This document shows, one piece after another, positions 47,401 to 59,198 of a stretch of 64,000 nucleotides of DNA. Below the pieces are notes generated by a model. That model had not been told where the DNA came from and searched no databases. It worked only from the letters and a program-made list of their open reading frames with translations. This DNA is from Toxoplasma gondii ME49 (lineage: Eukaryota > Apicomplexa > Conoidasida > Eucoccidiorida > Sarcocystidae), in assembly GCF_000006565.2 (NCBI RefSeq), contig NC_031477.1:2202043-2266042 (forward strand), read 5' to 3'. Within the stretch, counting starts at the first letter, position 1. Each line of letters begins with the position of its first letter. The translations under genes and the position numbers were made by a program.

Positions 47401-50400
47401 GCCGCGGTTGTGTCCAAGGAGGGCGCGAAGGCGCCTCTGGTTCCGAAGGTGGCGCCGAAGGATGCCCCCGCTGCGACGCAGGCACCGAAGGCGGAGGGAG
47501 TGGAGCCGAAGGCGGCGGCTACGGCCCCAGAAGCAGCTGATGCACCGAAGGCGGCAGGGGTTGCGAAGGTGCCAAGGAAGGCCGCGGTTGTGTCTAAGGA
47601 GGGCGCGAAGGCGCCTCTGGTTCCGAAGGTGGCGCCGAAGGATGCCCCCGCTGCGACCCAGGCACCGAAGGCGGAGGGAGGGGAGCCGAAGGCGGCGGCT
47701 ACGGCCCCAGAAGCAGCTCATGCACCGAAGGCGGCAGGGGTTGGGAAGGCGCCAACGAAGGCTGCGGTTGTGTCCAAGGAGGGCGCGAAGGCGCCTCTGG
47801 TTCCGAAGGTGGCGCCGAAGGATGCCCCCGCTGCGACGCAGGCACCGAAGGCGGAGGGAGGGGAGCCGAAGGCGGCGGCTACGGCCCCAGAGGCAGCTGA
47901 TGCACTGAAGGCGGCAGTGGTTGCGAAGGTGCCAACGAAGGCCGCGGTTGTGTCCAAGGAGGGCGCGAAGGCGCCTTTTGTTCCGAAGGTAGCGCCGAAG
48001 GATGCCCCCGCTGCGACGCAGGCACCGAAGGCGGAGGGAGGGGAGCCGAAGGCGGCGGCTACGGCCCCAGAAGCAGCTGATGCACCGAAGGCGGCAGGGG
48101 TTGCGAAGGTGCCAACGAAGGCTGCGGTTGTGTCCAAGGAGGGCGCGAAGGCGCCTCTTGTTCCGAAGGTAGCGCCGAAGGATGCCCCCGCTGCGACGCA
48201 GGCACCGAAGGCGGAGGGAGGGGAGCCGAAGGCGGCGGCTACGGCCCCAGAAGCAGCTGATGCACCGAAGGCGGCAGGGGTTGCGAAGGTGCCAACGAAG
48301 GCTGCGGTTGTGTCCAAGGAGGGCGCGAAGGCGCCTCTTGTTCCGAAGGTGGCGCCGAAAGGTACTCCCGCTGCGAAGGAGGCTCCAGCGGTACATGGAT
48401 CCGAGATCCAAGCGGCTCCCACGGGTTCGGAGAGAATGGCGGTCCCCAGGAGCCCCGAGAGTGGTGGAGTCGCTAAGGCGCCGCTGCTGCCGAAAGGCAC
48501 TCTGAAGGCAGCCGTGGGCCCCAAAGATGCTCACAAAGCGGCGCTGGGGCCGACCGGTGCGCCCACTGTCCCCGCTGCCGGTGAAGCAGTCGAGGAAAAG
48601 GAGAAGAAAGTTCCAGATGACGCTGCGACCGCGACAGCAGATCTCACTGAGCCGACACCGTCAGGTGGCATTGCGGGATTCTTCTATAATATCTTCGGAG
48701 CTCCCGCCACAGAGACGACGGCCGAAGTTGTTGAGAAGGCTGCAGAAGACACTGAAAAGAACGAGTCTGACGGGAAGGCGAATGAAACCCCAGGCGCTCT
48801 AGACGAACCGCCGGCAGGCGCACAACTTGCCACGAACCTTCCGCCGGCCAAGGACGCGCTGAAAGCGGCGTCACCGGCGAAGGATGCGTCCAAGAGTTTG
48901 CCGGTGTCCAAGTCGAAGCCTGCAGCGTCGCCGCCCGTTGAGGCGGCCGGGGTCCCCGAGGCTGGCGACGCTGCTAAGGCCCCAACTGTGCCTCGGCTTG
49001 CAAAAGACCCCAGCATGGTGCCTCATGCGAAGATGACCCCGAAGCTCCCTCCAGCGGCGAAAGAGCCCGCGAAGGCGCCCGTGGTGCCGAAGGAAGCCCC
49101 CGCTGCGACGCAGGCACCGAAGGCGGAGGGAGGGGAGCCGAAGGCGGCGGCTACGGCCCCAGAAGCAGCTGATGCACCGAAGGCGGCGGTGGTTGCGAAG
49201 GTGCCAACGAAGGCTGCGGTTGTGTCGAAGGAGGGCGCGAAGGCGCCTCTGGTTCCGAAGGTGGCGCCGAAGGATGCCCCCGCTGCGACGCAGGCACCGA
49301 AGGCGGAGGGAGGGGAGCCGAAGGCGGCGGCTACGGCCCCAGAAGCAGCTGATGCACCGAAGGCGGCAGGGGTTGCGAAGGTGCCAACGAAGGCTGCGGT
49401 TGTGTCCAAGGAGGGCACGAAGGCGCCTCTTGTTCCGAAGGTAGCGCCGAAGGATGCCCCCGCTGCGACGCAGGTAACGAAGGCGGAGGGAGGGGAGGCG
49501 AAGGCGGCGGCTACGGCCCCAGAAGCAGCTGATGCACCGAAGGCGGCAGGGGTTGCGAAGGTGCCAACGAAGGCTGTGGTTGTGTCCAAGGAGGGCGCGA
49601 AGGCGCCTCTGGTTCCGAAGGTGGCGCCGAAGGATGCCCCCGCTGCTACGCAGGCACCGAAGGCGGAGGGAGGGGAGCCGAAGGCGGCGGCTACGGCCCC
49701 AGAAGCAGCTGATGCACCGAAGGCGGCAGGGGTTGCGAAGGCGCCAACGAAGGCTGCGGTTGTGTCCAAGGAGGGCGCGAAGGCGCCTCTGGTTCCGAAG
49801 GTGGCGCCGAAGGATGCCCCCGCTGCGACGCAGGCACCGAAGGCGGAGGGAGGGGAGCCGAAGGCGGCGGCTACGGCCTCAGAAGCAGCTGATGCACCGA
49901 AGGCGGCAGGGGTTGCGAAGGTGCCAACGAAGGCTGTGGTTGTGTCCAAGGAGGGCGCGAAGGCGCCTCTGGTTCCGAAGGTGGCGCCGAAGGATGCCCC
50001 CGCTGCGACACAGGCACCGAAGGCGGAGGGAGTGGAGCCGAAGGCGGCGGCTACGGCCCCAGAAGCAGCTGATGCACCGAAGGCGGCGGTGGTTGCGAAG
50101 GTGCCAACGAAGGCTGCGGTTGTGTCCAAGGAGGGCGCGAAGGCGCCTCTGGTTCCGAAGGTGGCGCCGAAGGATGCCCCCGCTGCGACGCAGGCACCGA
50201 AGGCGGAGGGAGGGGAGCCGAAGGCGGCGGCTACGGCCCCAGAAGCAGCTGATGCACCGAAGGCGGCAGGGGTTGCGAAGGTGCCAACGAAGGCTGCGGT
50301 TGTGTCCAAGGAGGGCGCGAAGGCGCCTCTGGTTCCGAAGGTGGCGCCGAAGGATGCCCCCGCTGCGACGCAGGCACCGAAGGTGGAGGGAGGGGAGCCG

Positions 50401-53400
50401 AAGGCGGCGGCTACGGCCCCAGAGGCAGCTGATGCACCGAAGGCGGCAGTGGTTGCGAAGGTGCCAACGAAGGCCGCGGTTGTGTCCAAGGAGGGCGCGA
50501 AGGCGCCTTTTGTTCCGAAGGTAGCGCCGAAGGATGCCCCCGCAGCGACGCTGGCACCGAAGGCGGAGGCGGCAGCGAAGGATGCTCCGAAGCAGGATGA
50601 GGCGAAGGACGTCACGGCTGAGCTGGCCTCGAAGGATGATGTTCGAGGGGGAGGCCAGCAGGAAAATCCTGCGGACCATGCTGCGGCCGCAGCAGCCGAG
50701 CTCACCCAGCGGGCTCCATCAGGCGGTATTGCAGGATTCTTTTATAATATCTTCGGAGCTCCCGCCGCAGAGACGACGGCCGAAGTTGTTGAGAAGGCTG
50801 CGGAAGACACTGAAAAGAACGAGCCTGACGGAAAGGCGAATGAAGCCCCAGGCGCTCTAGACAAGCCACCGGCAGGCGGTCCCTCTGGCGCGCAGCTTCC
50901 GCCGGCCAAAGAGGCCCCCAAAAGCGCATCCCTGCCCACAGATGCATCCCTCACTTTGCCGGTGGCCAAGCCTACGCCCGGGTCTCAGCCCCCTGCTGAC
51001 GCAGCCAAGGTCACCGAGTCTGGTGACTCCGCTAAGGCACTCGAGTCAGCCCAGCTCGCAAAGGCGCCCAAGGTAGGGCCTGAGGCGAAGATGGCGCCGA
51101 AGCTCCCTCCGGCGGCGAAGGAGGCGGCGAAGGCGGCTGTGGTGCCGAAGGTGGGACCGAAGGATGGCCCCGCTCCGAAGGACGCACCGAAGGCAGAGGG
51201 CGCTGAGACGAAGGAGGCGCCCAAGGCGGTGGAGGCGGCAGCGAAGGATGCTCCGAAGCAGGATGAGGCGAAGGATGGCGCCGGGCGAACGGAGACACCT
51301 AAGGTAGGGCCTGAGGCGAAGATGGCGCCGAAGCTCCCTCCGGCGGCGAAGGAGGCGGCGAAGGTGGCTGTGGTGCCGAAGGTGGGACCGAAGGATGGCC
51401 CCGCTCCGAAGGACGCACCGAAGGCAGAGGGCGCTGAAACGAAGGAGGCGCCCAAGGCGGAGGCGGCAGCGAAGGATGCTCCGAAGCAGGATGAGGCGAA
51501 GGACGTCACGGCTGAGCTGGCCTCGAAGGATGATGTTCGAGGGGGAGGCCAGCAGGAAAATCCTGCGGACCATGCTGCGGCAGCAGCAGCCGAGCTCACC
51601 CAGCGAGCTCCGTCAGGCGGTATTGCAGGATTCTTTTATAATATCTTCGGAGCTCCCGCCGCAGAGACGACGGCCGAAGTTGTTGAGAAGGCTGCGGAAG
51701 ACACTGAAAAGAACGAGCCTGACGGAAAGGCGAATGAAGCCCCAGGCGCTCTAGACAAGCCACCGGCAGGCGGTCCCTCTGGCGCGCAGCTTCCGCCGGC
51801 CAAAGAGGCCCCCAAAAGCGCATCCCTGCCCACAGATGCATCCCTCACTTTGCCGGTGGCCAAGCCTACGCCCGGGTCTCAGCCCCCTGCTGACGCAGCC
51901 AAGGTCACCGAGTCTGGTGACTCCGCTAAGGCACTCGAGTCAGCCCAGCTCGCAAAGGCGCCCAAGGTAGGGCCTGAGGCGAAGATGGCGCCGAAGCTCC
52001 CTCCGGCGGCGAAGGAGGCGGCGAAGGCGGCTGTGGTGCCGAAGGTGGGACCGAAGGATGGCCCCGCTCCGAAGGACGCACCGAAGGCAGAGGGCGCTGA
52101 GACGAAGGAGGCGCCCAAGGCGGTGGAGGCGGCAGCGAAGGATGCTCCGAAGCAGGATGAGGCGAAGGATGGCGCCGGGCGAACGGAGACACCTAAGGTA
52201 GGCCCTGAGGCGAAGATGGCGCCAAAGCTCCCTCCGGCGGCGAAGGAGGCGGCGAAGGCGGCTGTGGTGCCGAAAGTGGGACCGAAGGATGGCCCCGCTC
52301 CGAAGGACGCACCGACGGCAGAGGGCGCTGAGACGAAGGAGGCGCCCAAGGCGGTGGAGGCGGCAGCGAAGGATGCTCCGAAGCAGGATGAGGCGAAGGA
52401 TGGCGCCGGGCGAACGGAGACACCTAAGGTAGGGCCTGAGGCGAAGATGGCGCCGAAGCTCCCTCCGGCGGCGAAGGAGGCGGCGAAGGTGGCTGTGGTG
52501 CCGAAGGTGGGACCGAAGGATGGCCCCGCTCCGAAGGACGCACCGAAGGCAGAGGGCGCTGAAACGAAGGAGGCGCCCAAGGCGGAGGCGGCAGCGAAGG
52601 ATGCTCCGAAGCAGGATGAGGCGAAGGACGTCACGGCTGAGCTGGCCTCGAAGGATGATGTTCGAGGGGGAGGCCAGCAGGAAAATCCTGCGGACCATGC
52701 TGCGGCAGCAGCAGCCGAGCTCACCCAGCGAGCTCCGTCAGGCGGTATTGCAGGATTCTTTTATAATATCTTCGGAGCTCCCGCCGCAGAGACGACGGCC
52801 GAAGTTGTTGAGAAGGCTGCAGAAGACACTGAAAAGAACGAGCCTGACGGAAAGGCGAATGAAGCCCCAGGCGCTCTAGACAAGCCACCGGCAGGCGGTC
52901 CCTCTGGCGCGCAGCTTCCGCCGGCCAAAGAGGCCCCAAAGCGCATCCCTGCCCACAGATGCATCCCTCACTTTGCCGGTGGCCAAGCCTACGCCCGGGT
53001 CTCAGCCCCCTGCTGAGGCAGCCAAGGTCACCGAGTCTGATGACTCCGCTAAGGCATTCGAGTCAGCCCAGCTCGCAAAGGCGCCCAAGGTAGGGCATGA
53101 GGCGAAGTTGGCGCCGAAGCTCCCTCCGGCGGCGAAGGAGGCGGCGAAGGCGGCTGTGGTGCCGAAGGTGGGACCGAAGGATGGCCCCGCTCCGAAGGAC
53201 GCACCGAAGGCAGAGAGCGCTGAGACGAAGGAGGCGCCCAAGGCGGTGGAGGCGGCAGCGAAGGATGCTCCGAAGCAGGATGAGGCGAAGGATGGCGCCG
53301 GGCGAACGGAGACACCTAAGGTAGGGCCTGAGGCGAAGATGGCGCCGAAGCTCCCTCCGGCGGCGAAGGAGGCGGCGAAGGCGGCTGTGGTGCCGAAGGT

Positions 53401-56400
53401 GGGACCGAAGGATGGCCCCGCTCCGAAGGACGCACCGAAGGCAGAGGGCGCTGAGACGAAGGAGGCGCCCAAGGCGGTGGAGGCGGCGGCGAAGGATGCT
53501 CCAAAGCAGGATGAGGCGAAGGATGGCGCCGGGCGAACGGAGACACCTAAGGTAGGGCCTGAGGCGAAGATGGCGCCGAAGCTCCCTCCGGCGGCGAAGG
53601 AGGCGGCGAAGGCGGCTGTGGTGCCGAAGGTGGAACCGAAGGATGGCCCCGCTCCGAAGGACGCACCAAAGTCTGGTGACACCGCTAAGGCACCCGAGTC
53701 GGCGCAGCTCGCAAAGTCGCCCAAGGTAGGGCCTGAGGCGAAGATGGCGCCGAAGCTCCCTCCGGCGGCGAAGGAGGCGGCGAAGGCGGCTGTGGTGCCG
53801 AAGGTGGGACCGAAGGATGGCCCCGCTCCGAAGGACGCACCGAAGGCAGAGGGCGCTGAGACGAAGGAGGCGCCCAAGGCGGTGGAGGCGGCAGCGAAGG
53901 ATGCTCCGAAGCAGGATGAGGCGAAGGATGGCGCCGGGCGAACGGAGACACCTAAGGTAGGGCCTGAGGCGAAGACGGCGCCGAAGCTCCCTCCGGCGGC
54001 GAAGGAGGCGGCGAAGGCGGCTGTGGTGCCGAAGGTGGGACCGAAGGATGGCCCCGCTCCGAAGGACGCACCGAAGGCAGGGGGCGCTGAGACGAAGGAC
54101 GCACCCGAGTCGGCCCAGCTCGCAACGGCGCCCAAGGTAGGGCCTGAGGCGGAGATGGCGCCGAAGCTCCCTCCGGCGGCGAAGGAGGCGGCGAAGGCGG
54201 CTGTGGTGCCGAAGGTGGGACCGAAGGATGGCCCCGCTCCGAAGGACGCACCGAAGGCAGAGGGCGCTGAGACGAAGGAGGCGCCCAAGGCGGTGGAGGC
54301 GGCAGCGAAGGATGCTCCGAAGCAGGATGAGGCGAAGGATGGCGCCGGGCGAACGGAGACACCTAAGGTAGGGCCTGAGGCGAAGATGGCGCCGAAGCTC
54401 CCTCCGGCGGCGAAGGAGGCGGCGAAGGCGGCTGTGGTGCCGAGTGTGGGACCGAAGGATGGCCCCGCTCCGAAGGACGCACCGAAAGCAGAGAGCGCTG
54501 AGACGAAGGAGGCGCCCAAGGCGGTGGAGGCGGCAGCGAAGGATGCTCCGAAGCAGGATGAGGCGAAGGATGGCGCCGGGCGAACGGAGACACCTAAGGT
54601 AGGGCCTGAGGCGAAGATGGCGCCGAAGCTCCCTCCGGCGGCGAAGGAGGCGGCGAAGGCGGCTGTGGTGCCGAAGGTGGGACCGAAGGATGGCCCCGCT
54701 CCGAAGGACGCACCGAAGGCAGAGGGTGCTGAGACGAAGGAGGCGCCCAAGGCGGTGGAGGCGGCAGCGAAGGATGCTCCGAAGCAGGATGAGGCGAAGG
54801 ATGGCGCCGGGCGAACGGAGACACCTAAGGTAGGGCCTGAGGCGAAGATGTCGCCGAAGCTCCCTCCGGCGGCGAAGGAGGCGGCGAAGGCGGCTGTGGT
54901 GCCGAAGGTGGGACCGAAGGATGGCCCCGCTCCGAAGGACGCACCGAAGGCAGAGAGCGCTGAAACGAAGGAGGCGCCCAAGGCGGAGGCGGCAGCGAAG
55001 GATGCTCCGAAGCAGGATGAGGCGAAGGACGTCACGGCTGAGCTGGCCTCGAAGGATGATGTTCGAGGGGGAGGCCAGCAGGAAAATCCTGCGGACCATG
55101 CTGCGGCAGCAGCAGCCGAGCTCACCCAGCGAGCTCCGTCAGGCGGTATTGCAGGATTCTTTTATAATATCTTCGGAGCTCCCGCCGCAGAGACGACGGC
55201 CGAAGTTGTTGAGAAGGCTGCGGAAGACACTGAAAAGAACGAGCCTGACGGAAAGGCGAATGAAGCCCCAGGCGCTCTAGACAAGCCACCGGCAGGCGGT
55301 CCCTCTGGCGCGCAGCTTCCGCCGGCCAAAGAGGCCCCCAAAAGCGCATCCCTGCCCACGGATGCATCCCTCACTTTGCCGGTGGCCAAGCCTACGCCCG
55401 GGTCTCAGCCCCCTGCTGACGCAGCCAAGGTCACCGAGTCTGGTGACTCCGCTAAGGCACCCGAGTCAGCCCAGCTCGCAAAGGCGCCCAAGGTAGGGCC
55501 TGAGGCGAAGATGGCGCCGAAGCTCCCTCCGGCGGCGAAGGAGGCGGCGAAGGCGGCTGTGGTGCCGAAGGTGGGACCGAAGGATGGCCCCGCTCCGAAG
55601 GACGCACCGAAGGCAGAGGGCGCTGAGACGAATGAGGCGTACAAGGTGGTGGATGCGGCAGCGAAGGATGCTCCGAAGCAGGATGAGGCGAAGGACGTCA
55701 CGGCTGAGCTGGCCTCGAAGGATGATGTTCGAGGGGGAGGCCAGCAGGAAAATCCTGCGGATCATGCGGCGGCCGCAGCAGCCGAGCTCACCCAGCGGGC
55801 TCCATCAGGCGGTATTGCAGGATTCTTTTATAATATCTTCGGAGCTCCCGCCGCAGAGACGACGGCCGAAGTTGTTGAGAAGGCTGCGGAAGACACTGAA
55901 AAGAACGAGCCTGACGGAAAGGCGAATGAAGCCCCAGGCGCTCTAGACAAGCCACCGGCAGGCGGTCCCTCTGGCGCGCAGCTTCCGCCGGCCAAAGAGG
56001 CCCCCAAAAGCGCATCCCTGCCCACAGATGCATCCCTCACTTTGCCGGTGGCCAAGCCTACGCCCGGGTCTCAGCCCCCTGCTGAGGCAGCCAAGGTCAC
56101 CGAGTCTGATGACTCCGCTAAGGCATTCGAGTCAGCCCAGCTCGCAAAGGCGCCCAAGGTAGGGCATGAGGCGAAGTTGGCGCCGAAGCTCCCTCCGGCG
56201 GCGAAGGAGGCGGCGAAGGCGGCTGTGGTGCCGAAGGTGGGACCGAAGGATGGCCCCGCTCCGAAGGACGCACCGAAGGCAGAGGGCGCTGAGACGAAGG
56301 AGGCGCCCAAGGCGGTGGAGGCGGCAGCGAAGGATGCTCCGAAGCAGGATGAGGCGAAGGATGGCGCCGGGCGAACGGAGACACCTAAGGTAGGGCCTGA

Positions 56401-59122
56401 GGCGAAGATGGCGCCGAAGCTCCCTCCGGCGGCGAAGGAGGCGGCGAAGGCGGCTGTGGTGCCGAAGGTGGGACCGAAGGATGGCCCCGCTCCGAAGGAC
56501 GCACCGAAGGCAGAGGGCGCTGAGACGAAGGAGGCGCCCAAGGCGGTGGAGGCGGCAGCGAAGGATGCTCCGAAGCAGGATGAGGCGAAGGATGGCGCCG
56601 GGCGAACGGAGACACCTAAGGTAGGGCCTGAGGCGAAGATGGCGCCGAAGCTCCCTCCGGCGGCGAAGGAGGCGGCGAAGGCGGCTGTGGTGCCGAAGGT
56701 GGGACCGAAGGATGGCCCCGCTCCGAAGGACGCACCGAAGGCAGAGGGCGCTGAGACGAAGGAGGCGCCCAAGGCGGTGGAGGCGGCAGCGAAGGATGCT
56801 CCGAAGCAGGATGAGGCGAAGGATGGCGCCGGGCGAACGGAGACACCTAAGGTAGGGCCTGAGGCGAAGATGGCGCCGAAGCTCCCTCCGGCGGCGAAGG
56901 AGGCGGCGAAGGCGGCTGTGGTGCCGAAGGTGGGACCGAAGGATGGCCCCGCTCCGAAGGACGCACCGAAGGCAGAGGGCGCTGAGACGAAGGAGGCGCC
57001 CAAGGCGGTGGAGGCGGCAGCGAAGGATGCTCCGAAGCAGGATGAGGCGAAGGATGGCGCCGGGCGAACGGAGACACCTAAGGTAGGGCCTGAGGCGAAG
57101 ATGGCGCCGAAGCTCCCTCCGGCGGCGAAGGAGGCGGCGAAGGCGGCTGTGGTGCCGAAGGTGGGACCGAAGGATGGCCCCGCTCCGAAGGACGCACCGA
57201 AGGCAGAGGGCGCTGAGACGAAGGAGGCGCCCAAGGCGGTGGAGGCGGCAGCGAAGGATGCTCCGAAGCAGGATGAGGCGAAGGATGGCGCCGGGCGAAC
57301 GGAGACACCTAAGGTAGGGCCTGAGGCGAAGATGGCGCCGAAGCTCCCTCCGGCGGCGAAGGAGGCGGCGAAGGCGGCTGTGGTGCCGAAGGTGGGACCG
57401 AAGGATGGCCCCGCTCCGAAGGACGCACCGAAGGCAGAGGGCGCTGAGACGAAGGAGGCGCCCAAGGCGGTGGAGGCGGCAGCGAAGGATGCTCCGAAGC
57501 AGGATGAGGCGAAGGATGGCGCCGGGCGAACGGAGACACCTAAGGTAGGGCCTGAGGCGAAGATGGCGCCGAAGCTCCCTCCGGCGGCGAAGGAGGCGGC
57601 GAAGGCGGCTGTGGTGCCGAAGGTGGGACCGAAGGATGGCCCCGCTCCGAAGGACGCACCGAAGGCAGAGGGCGCTGAGACGAAGGAGGCGCCCAAGGCG
57701 GTGGAGGCGGCAGCGAAGGATGCTCCGAAGCAGGATGAGGCGAAGGATGGCGCCGGGCGAACGGAGACACCTAAGGTAGGGCCTGAGGCGAAGATGGCGC
57801 CGAAGCTCCCTCCGGCGGCGAAGGAGGCGGCGAAGGCGGCTGTGGTGCCGAAGGTGGGACCGAAGGATGGCCCCGCTCCGAAGGACGCACCGACGGCAGA
57901 GGGCGCTGAGACGAAGGAGGCGCCCAAGGCGGTGGAGGCGGCAGCGAAGGATGCTCCGAAGCAGGATGAAGCCAATGCTGTGTCCGTTGGATTGGCGAGA
58001 TCATCGCCAATGATGCTGATTTCTGGGAAATCTTCCGAACAGTTGCCACGTGGGGTAAGTCGAGCTGAGGCGGCTCAAGTGGGGCTACAGAGGGACTCAC
58101 CAAAAGCCAGTGCAAGGAGGCTGTCTTTGCAAGAAGGAGTTAATGTGCCTCCGTTGACGGAGGGACTGAAGAAGTTTGCTTCTAAAGGAGGAGTGAAGCA
58201 GTTGCCTTCCAAGGACGGTTTCAAGACTCAGGCATCAAACGAAGTAATCAAGAAGCTGGCGTCGAGAGAGGGTGTGAAGAGGCTGGCATCGAAGGAGGGA
58301 GTGACGAAGTTGCCTTCCAAGGATGGATTAAAGTCTCACGCGTCGACAGGGGGAATCAGGAGGCTGGAGTCAAAAGTGGCAGTCAAGAGGCTGGAATCGA
58401 AGGTGGCAGTCACGAAGCTGGAATCGAAAGTGGGAGTCAAGAAGCCAGAGTCACAAGATGGAATCAAGAAGCTGGAATCGAGCAAGAGAGCGAACAGTCT
58501 GACATTGAAGGAAACAGTGAAGAAACTGCCCTCGAAAGAGGGACTAAAGAAACTACCCTCGAAAGAGGGACTAAAGAAGCTGCCTTCAAAAGAAGGAGTG
58601 AAGAATCTGCCTTCTAAAGTGGGACTGAAGACGCAGCCATCACGTGAAGGAATCAAGAAGCTGGAATCAAAAGAAGGACTGAAGAAGCAGATATCGAAGG
58701 CGGGAGTGAAGAAGCTGGAATCAAAAGAAGGACTGAAGAAGCAGATATCGAAGGAAGGAGTGAAGAAGCTGGAATCAAAAGAAGGACTGAAGAAGCAGAT
58801 ATCGAAGGAAGGAGTGAAGAAGCTGGAATCAAAAGAAGGACTGAAGAAGCAGATATCGAAGGAAGGAGTGAAGAAGCTGGAATCAAAAGAAGGACTGAAG
58901 AAGCAGATATCGAAGGCGGGAGTGAAGAAGCTGGAATCAAAAGGAGGACTGAAGAAGCAGATATCGAAGGAAGGAGTGAAGAAGCTGGAATCAAAAGAAG
59001 GACTGAAGAAGCAGATATCGAAGGCGGGAGTGAAGAAGCTGGAATCAAAAGGAGGACTGAAGAAGCAGATATCGAAGGAGGAAGTGAAGGAGCTGGAATT
59101 GAAAGCGGGATCAAAAAGTTAG
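44416..59122 (+). CDS. Giant Lys/Pro/Ala-rich repeat protein, frame broken near 52935
   Basis: The first in-frame ATG is at 44416. The frame runs without introns to a stop at 53014-53016 (2,866 codons). The repeat pattern resumes in another frame from about 52941 to a stop at 59120-59122, so the intact version would be about 4,900 aa. Layout in the protein: a unique N-terminus to about residue 500, a predicted coiled coil at 500-555 (heptad-like, Glu/Lys/Leu-rich), a further unique part to about 820, 60-residue repeats, 77-residue repeats interspersed with a 'GGIAGFFYNIFGAP' module, then a very basic tail of 9-residue repeats. There is no signal peptide or membrane span. No family was recognised. 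The Lys/Pro/Ala composition resembles long disordered cytoskeleton- or chromatin-associated linkers, but that is only an inference. The break may be a real mutation or an assembly error in a homopolymer. Confidence 0.85.
46885..48355 (+). repeat. First array of 180-bp (60-aa) coding repeats
   Basis: Eight full head-to-tail units plus a partial one, starting near 46885, 47065, 47245, 47425, 47605, 47785, 47965 and 48145. Each encodes KAPLVPKVAPKDAPAATQAP followed by a KAEGGEPKAAATAPEAADAP block and a KVPTKAAVVSKEG linker. Units differ by only a few bases. Confidence 0.95.
48664..48710 (+). repeat. First copy of the GFFYNIF hydrophobic module
   Basis: Encodes GGIAGFFYNIFGAPATET, the most divergent of six copies. 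The others start at about 50722, 51616, 52741, 55142 and 55808 and read GAPAAET, followed by a conserved acidic stretch (TAEVVEKAAEDTEKNE). It is the only aromatic-rich, hydrophobic segment in the repeat region. Confidence 0.9.
49073..50560 (+). repeat. Second array of 180-bp (60-aa) coding repeats
   Basis: The same unit as the first array, about seven full copies with partial copies at both ends, entered after a unique linker (48710-49070). Copy-to-copy differences are single-base changes such as APTKA versus VPTKA and GGEPK versus GVEPK. Confidence 0.93.
50560..56150 (+). repeat. Mixed 231-bp repeats and GFFYNIF modules with higher-order duplication
   Basis: 77-residue units (PKVGPEAKMAPKLPPAAKEA...) alternate with five GFFYNIF modules. 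Blocks are duplicated at an 894-bp period (module region 50722 versus 51616) and at 894+231 bp (51616 versus 52741), showing that whole composite blocks were copied. Several units between 53090 and 55050 are truncated or fused. Confidence 0.9.
56154..57970 (+). repeat. Tandem array of eight near-identical 231-bp units
   Basis: Units start near 56154, 56385, 56616, 56847, 57078, 57309, 57540 and 57771. The middle units look identical at the base level; the first carries GHEAKL in place of GPEAKM and the last has a single PTAEG change. Each encodes 77 residues rich in Lys, Ala, Pro and Glu. Confidence 0.95.
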
Positions 59123-59198
59123 AGTGAAGGAGCGAGTGAAGGGGCTGCCTTCGAAGGAGACAGTAAACAAACTGCCTTCCAAAGAAGGGCCGAAGTAG
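58140..59198 (+). repeat. 27-bp (9-aa) basic repeats at the C-terminus
   Basis: The unit is roughly (E)G(V/L)KK(L/Q)xSK. From about 58650 it doubles into a regular 54-bp period (GVKKLESKEGLKKQISK). The pattern continues in another frame for about 25 codons past the stop at 59120-59122, up to a TAG at 59196-59198. Confidence 0.92.

Noticed and set aside
46782..57975. Long antisense ORFs (560 to 707 codons) across the giant repeat gene, Ala/Ser/Gly/Phe-rich or Arg/Leu-rich
   Set aside because: Repeat units are multiples of 3 bp and contain no stop in several frames, so open frames recur in every copy; start sites and ends track the repeat period.
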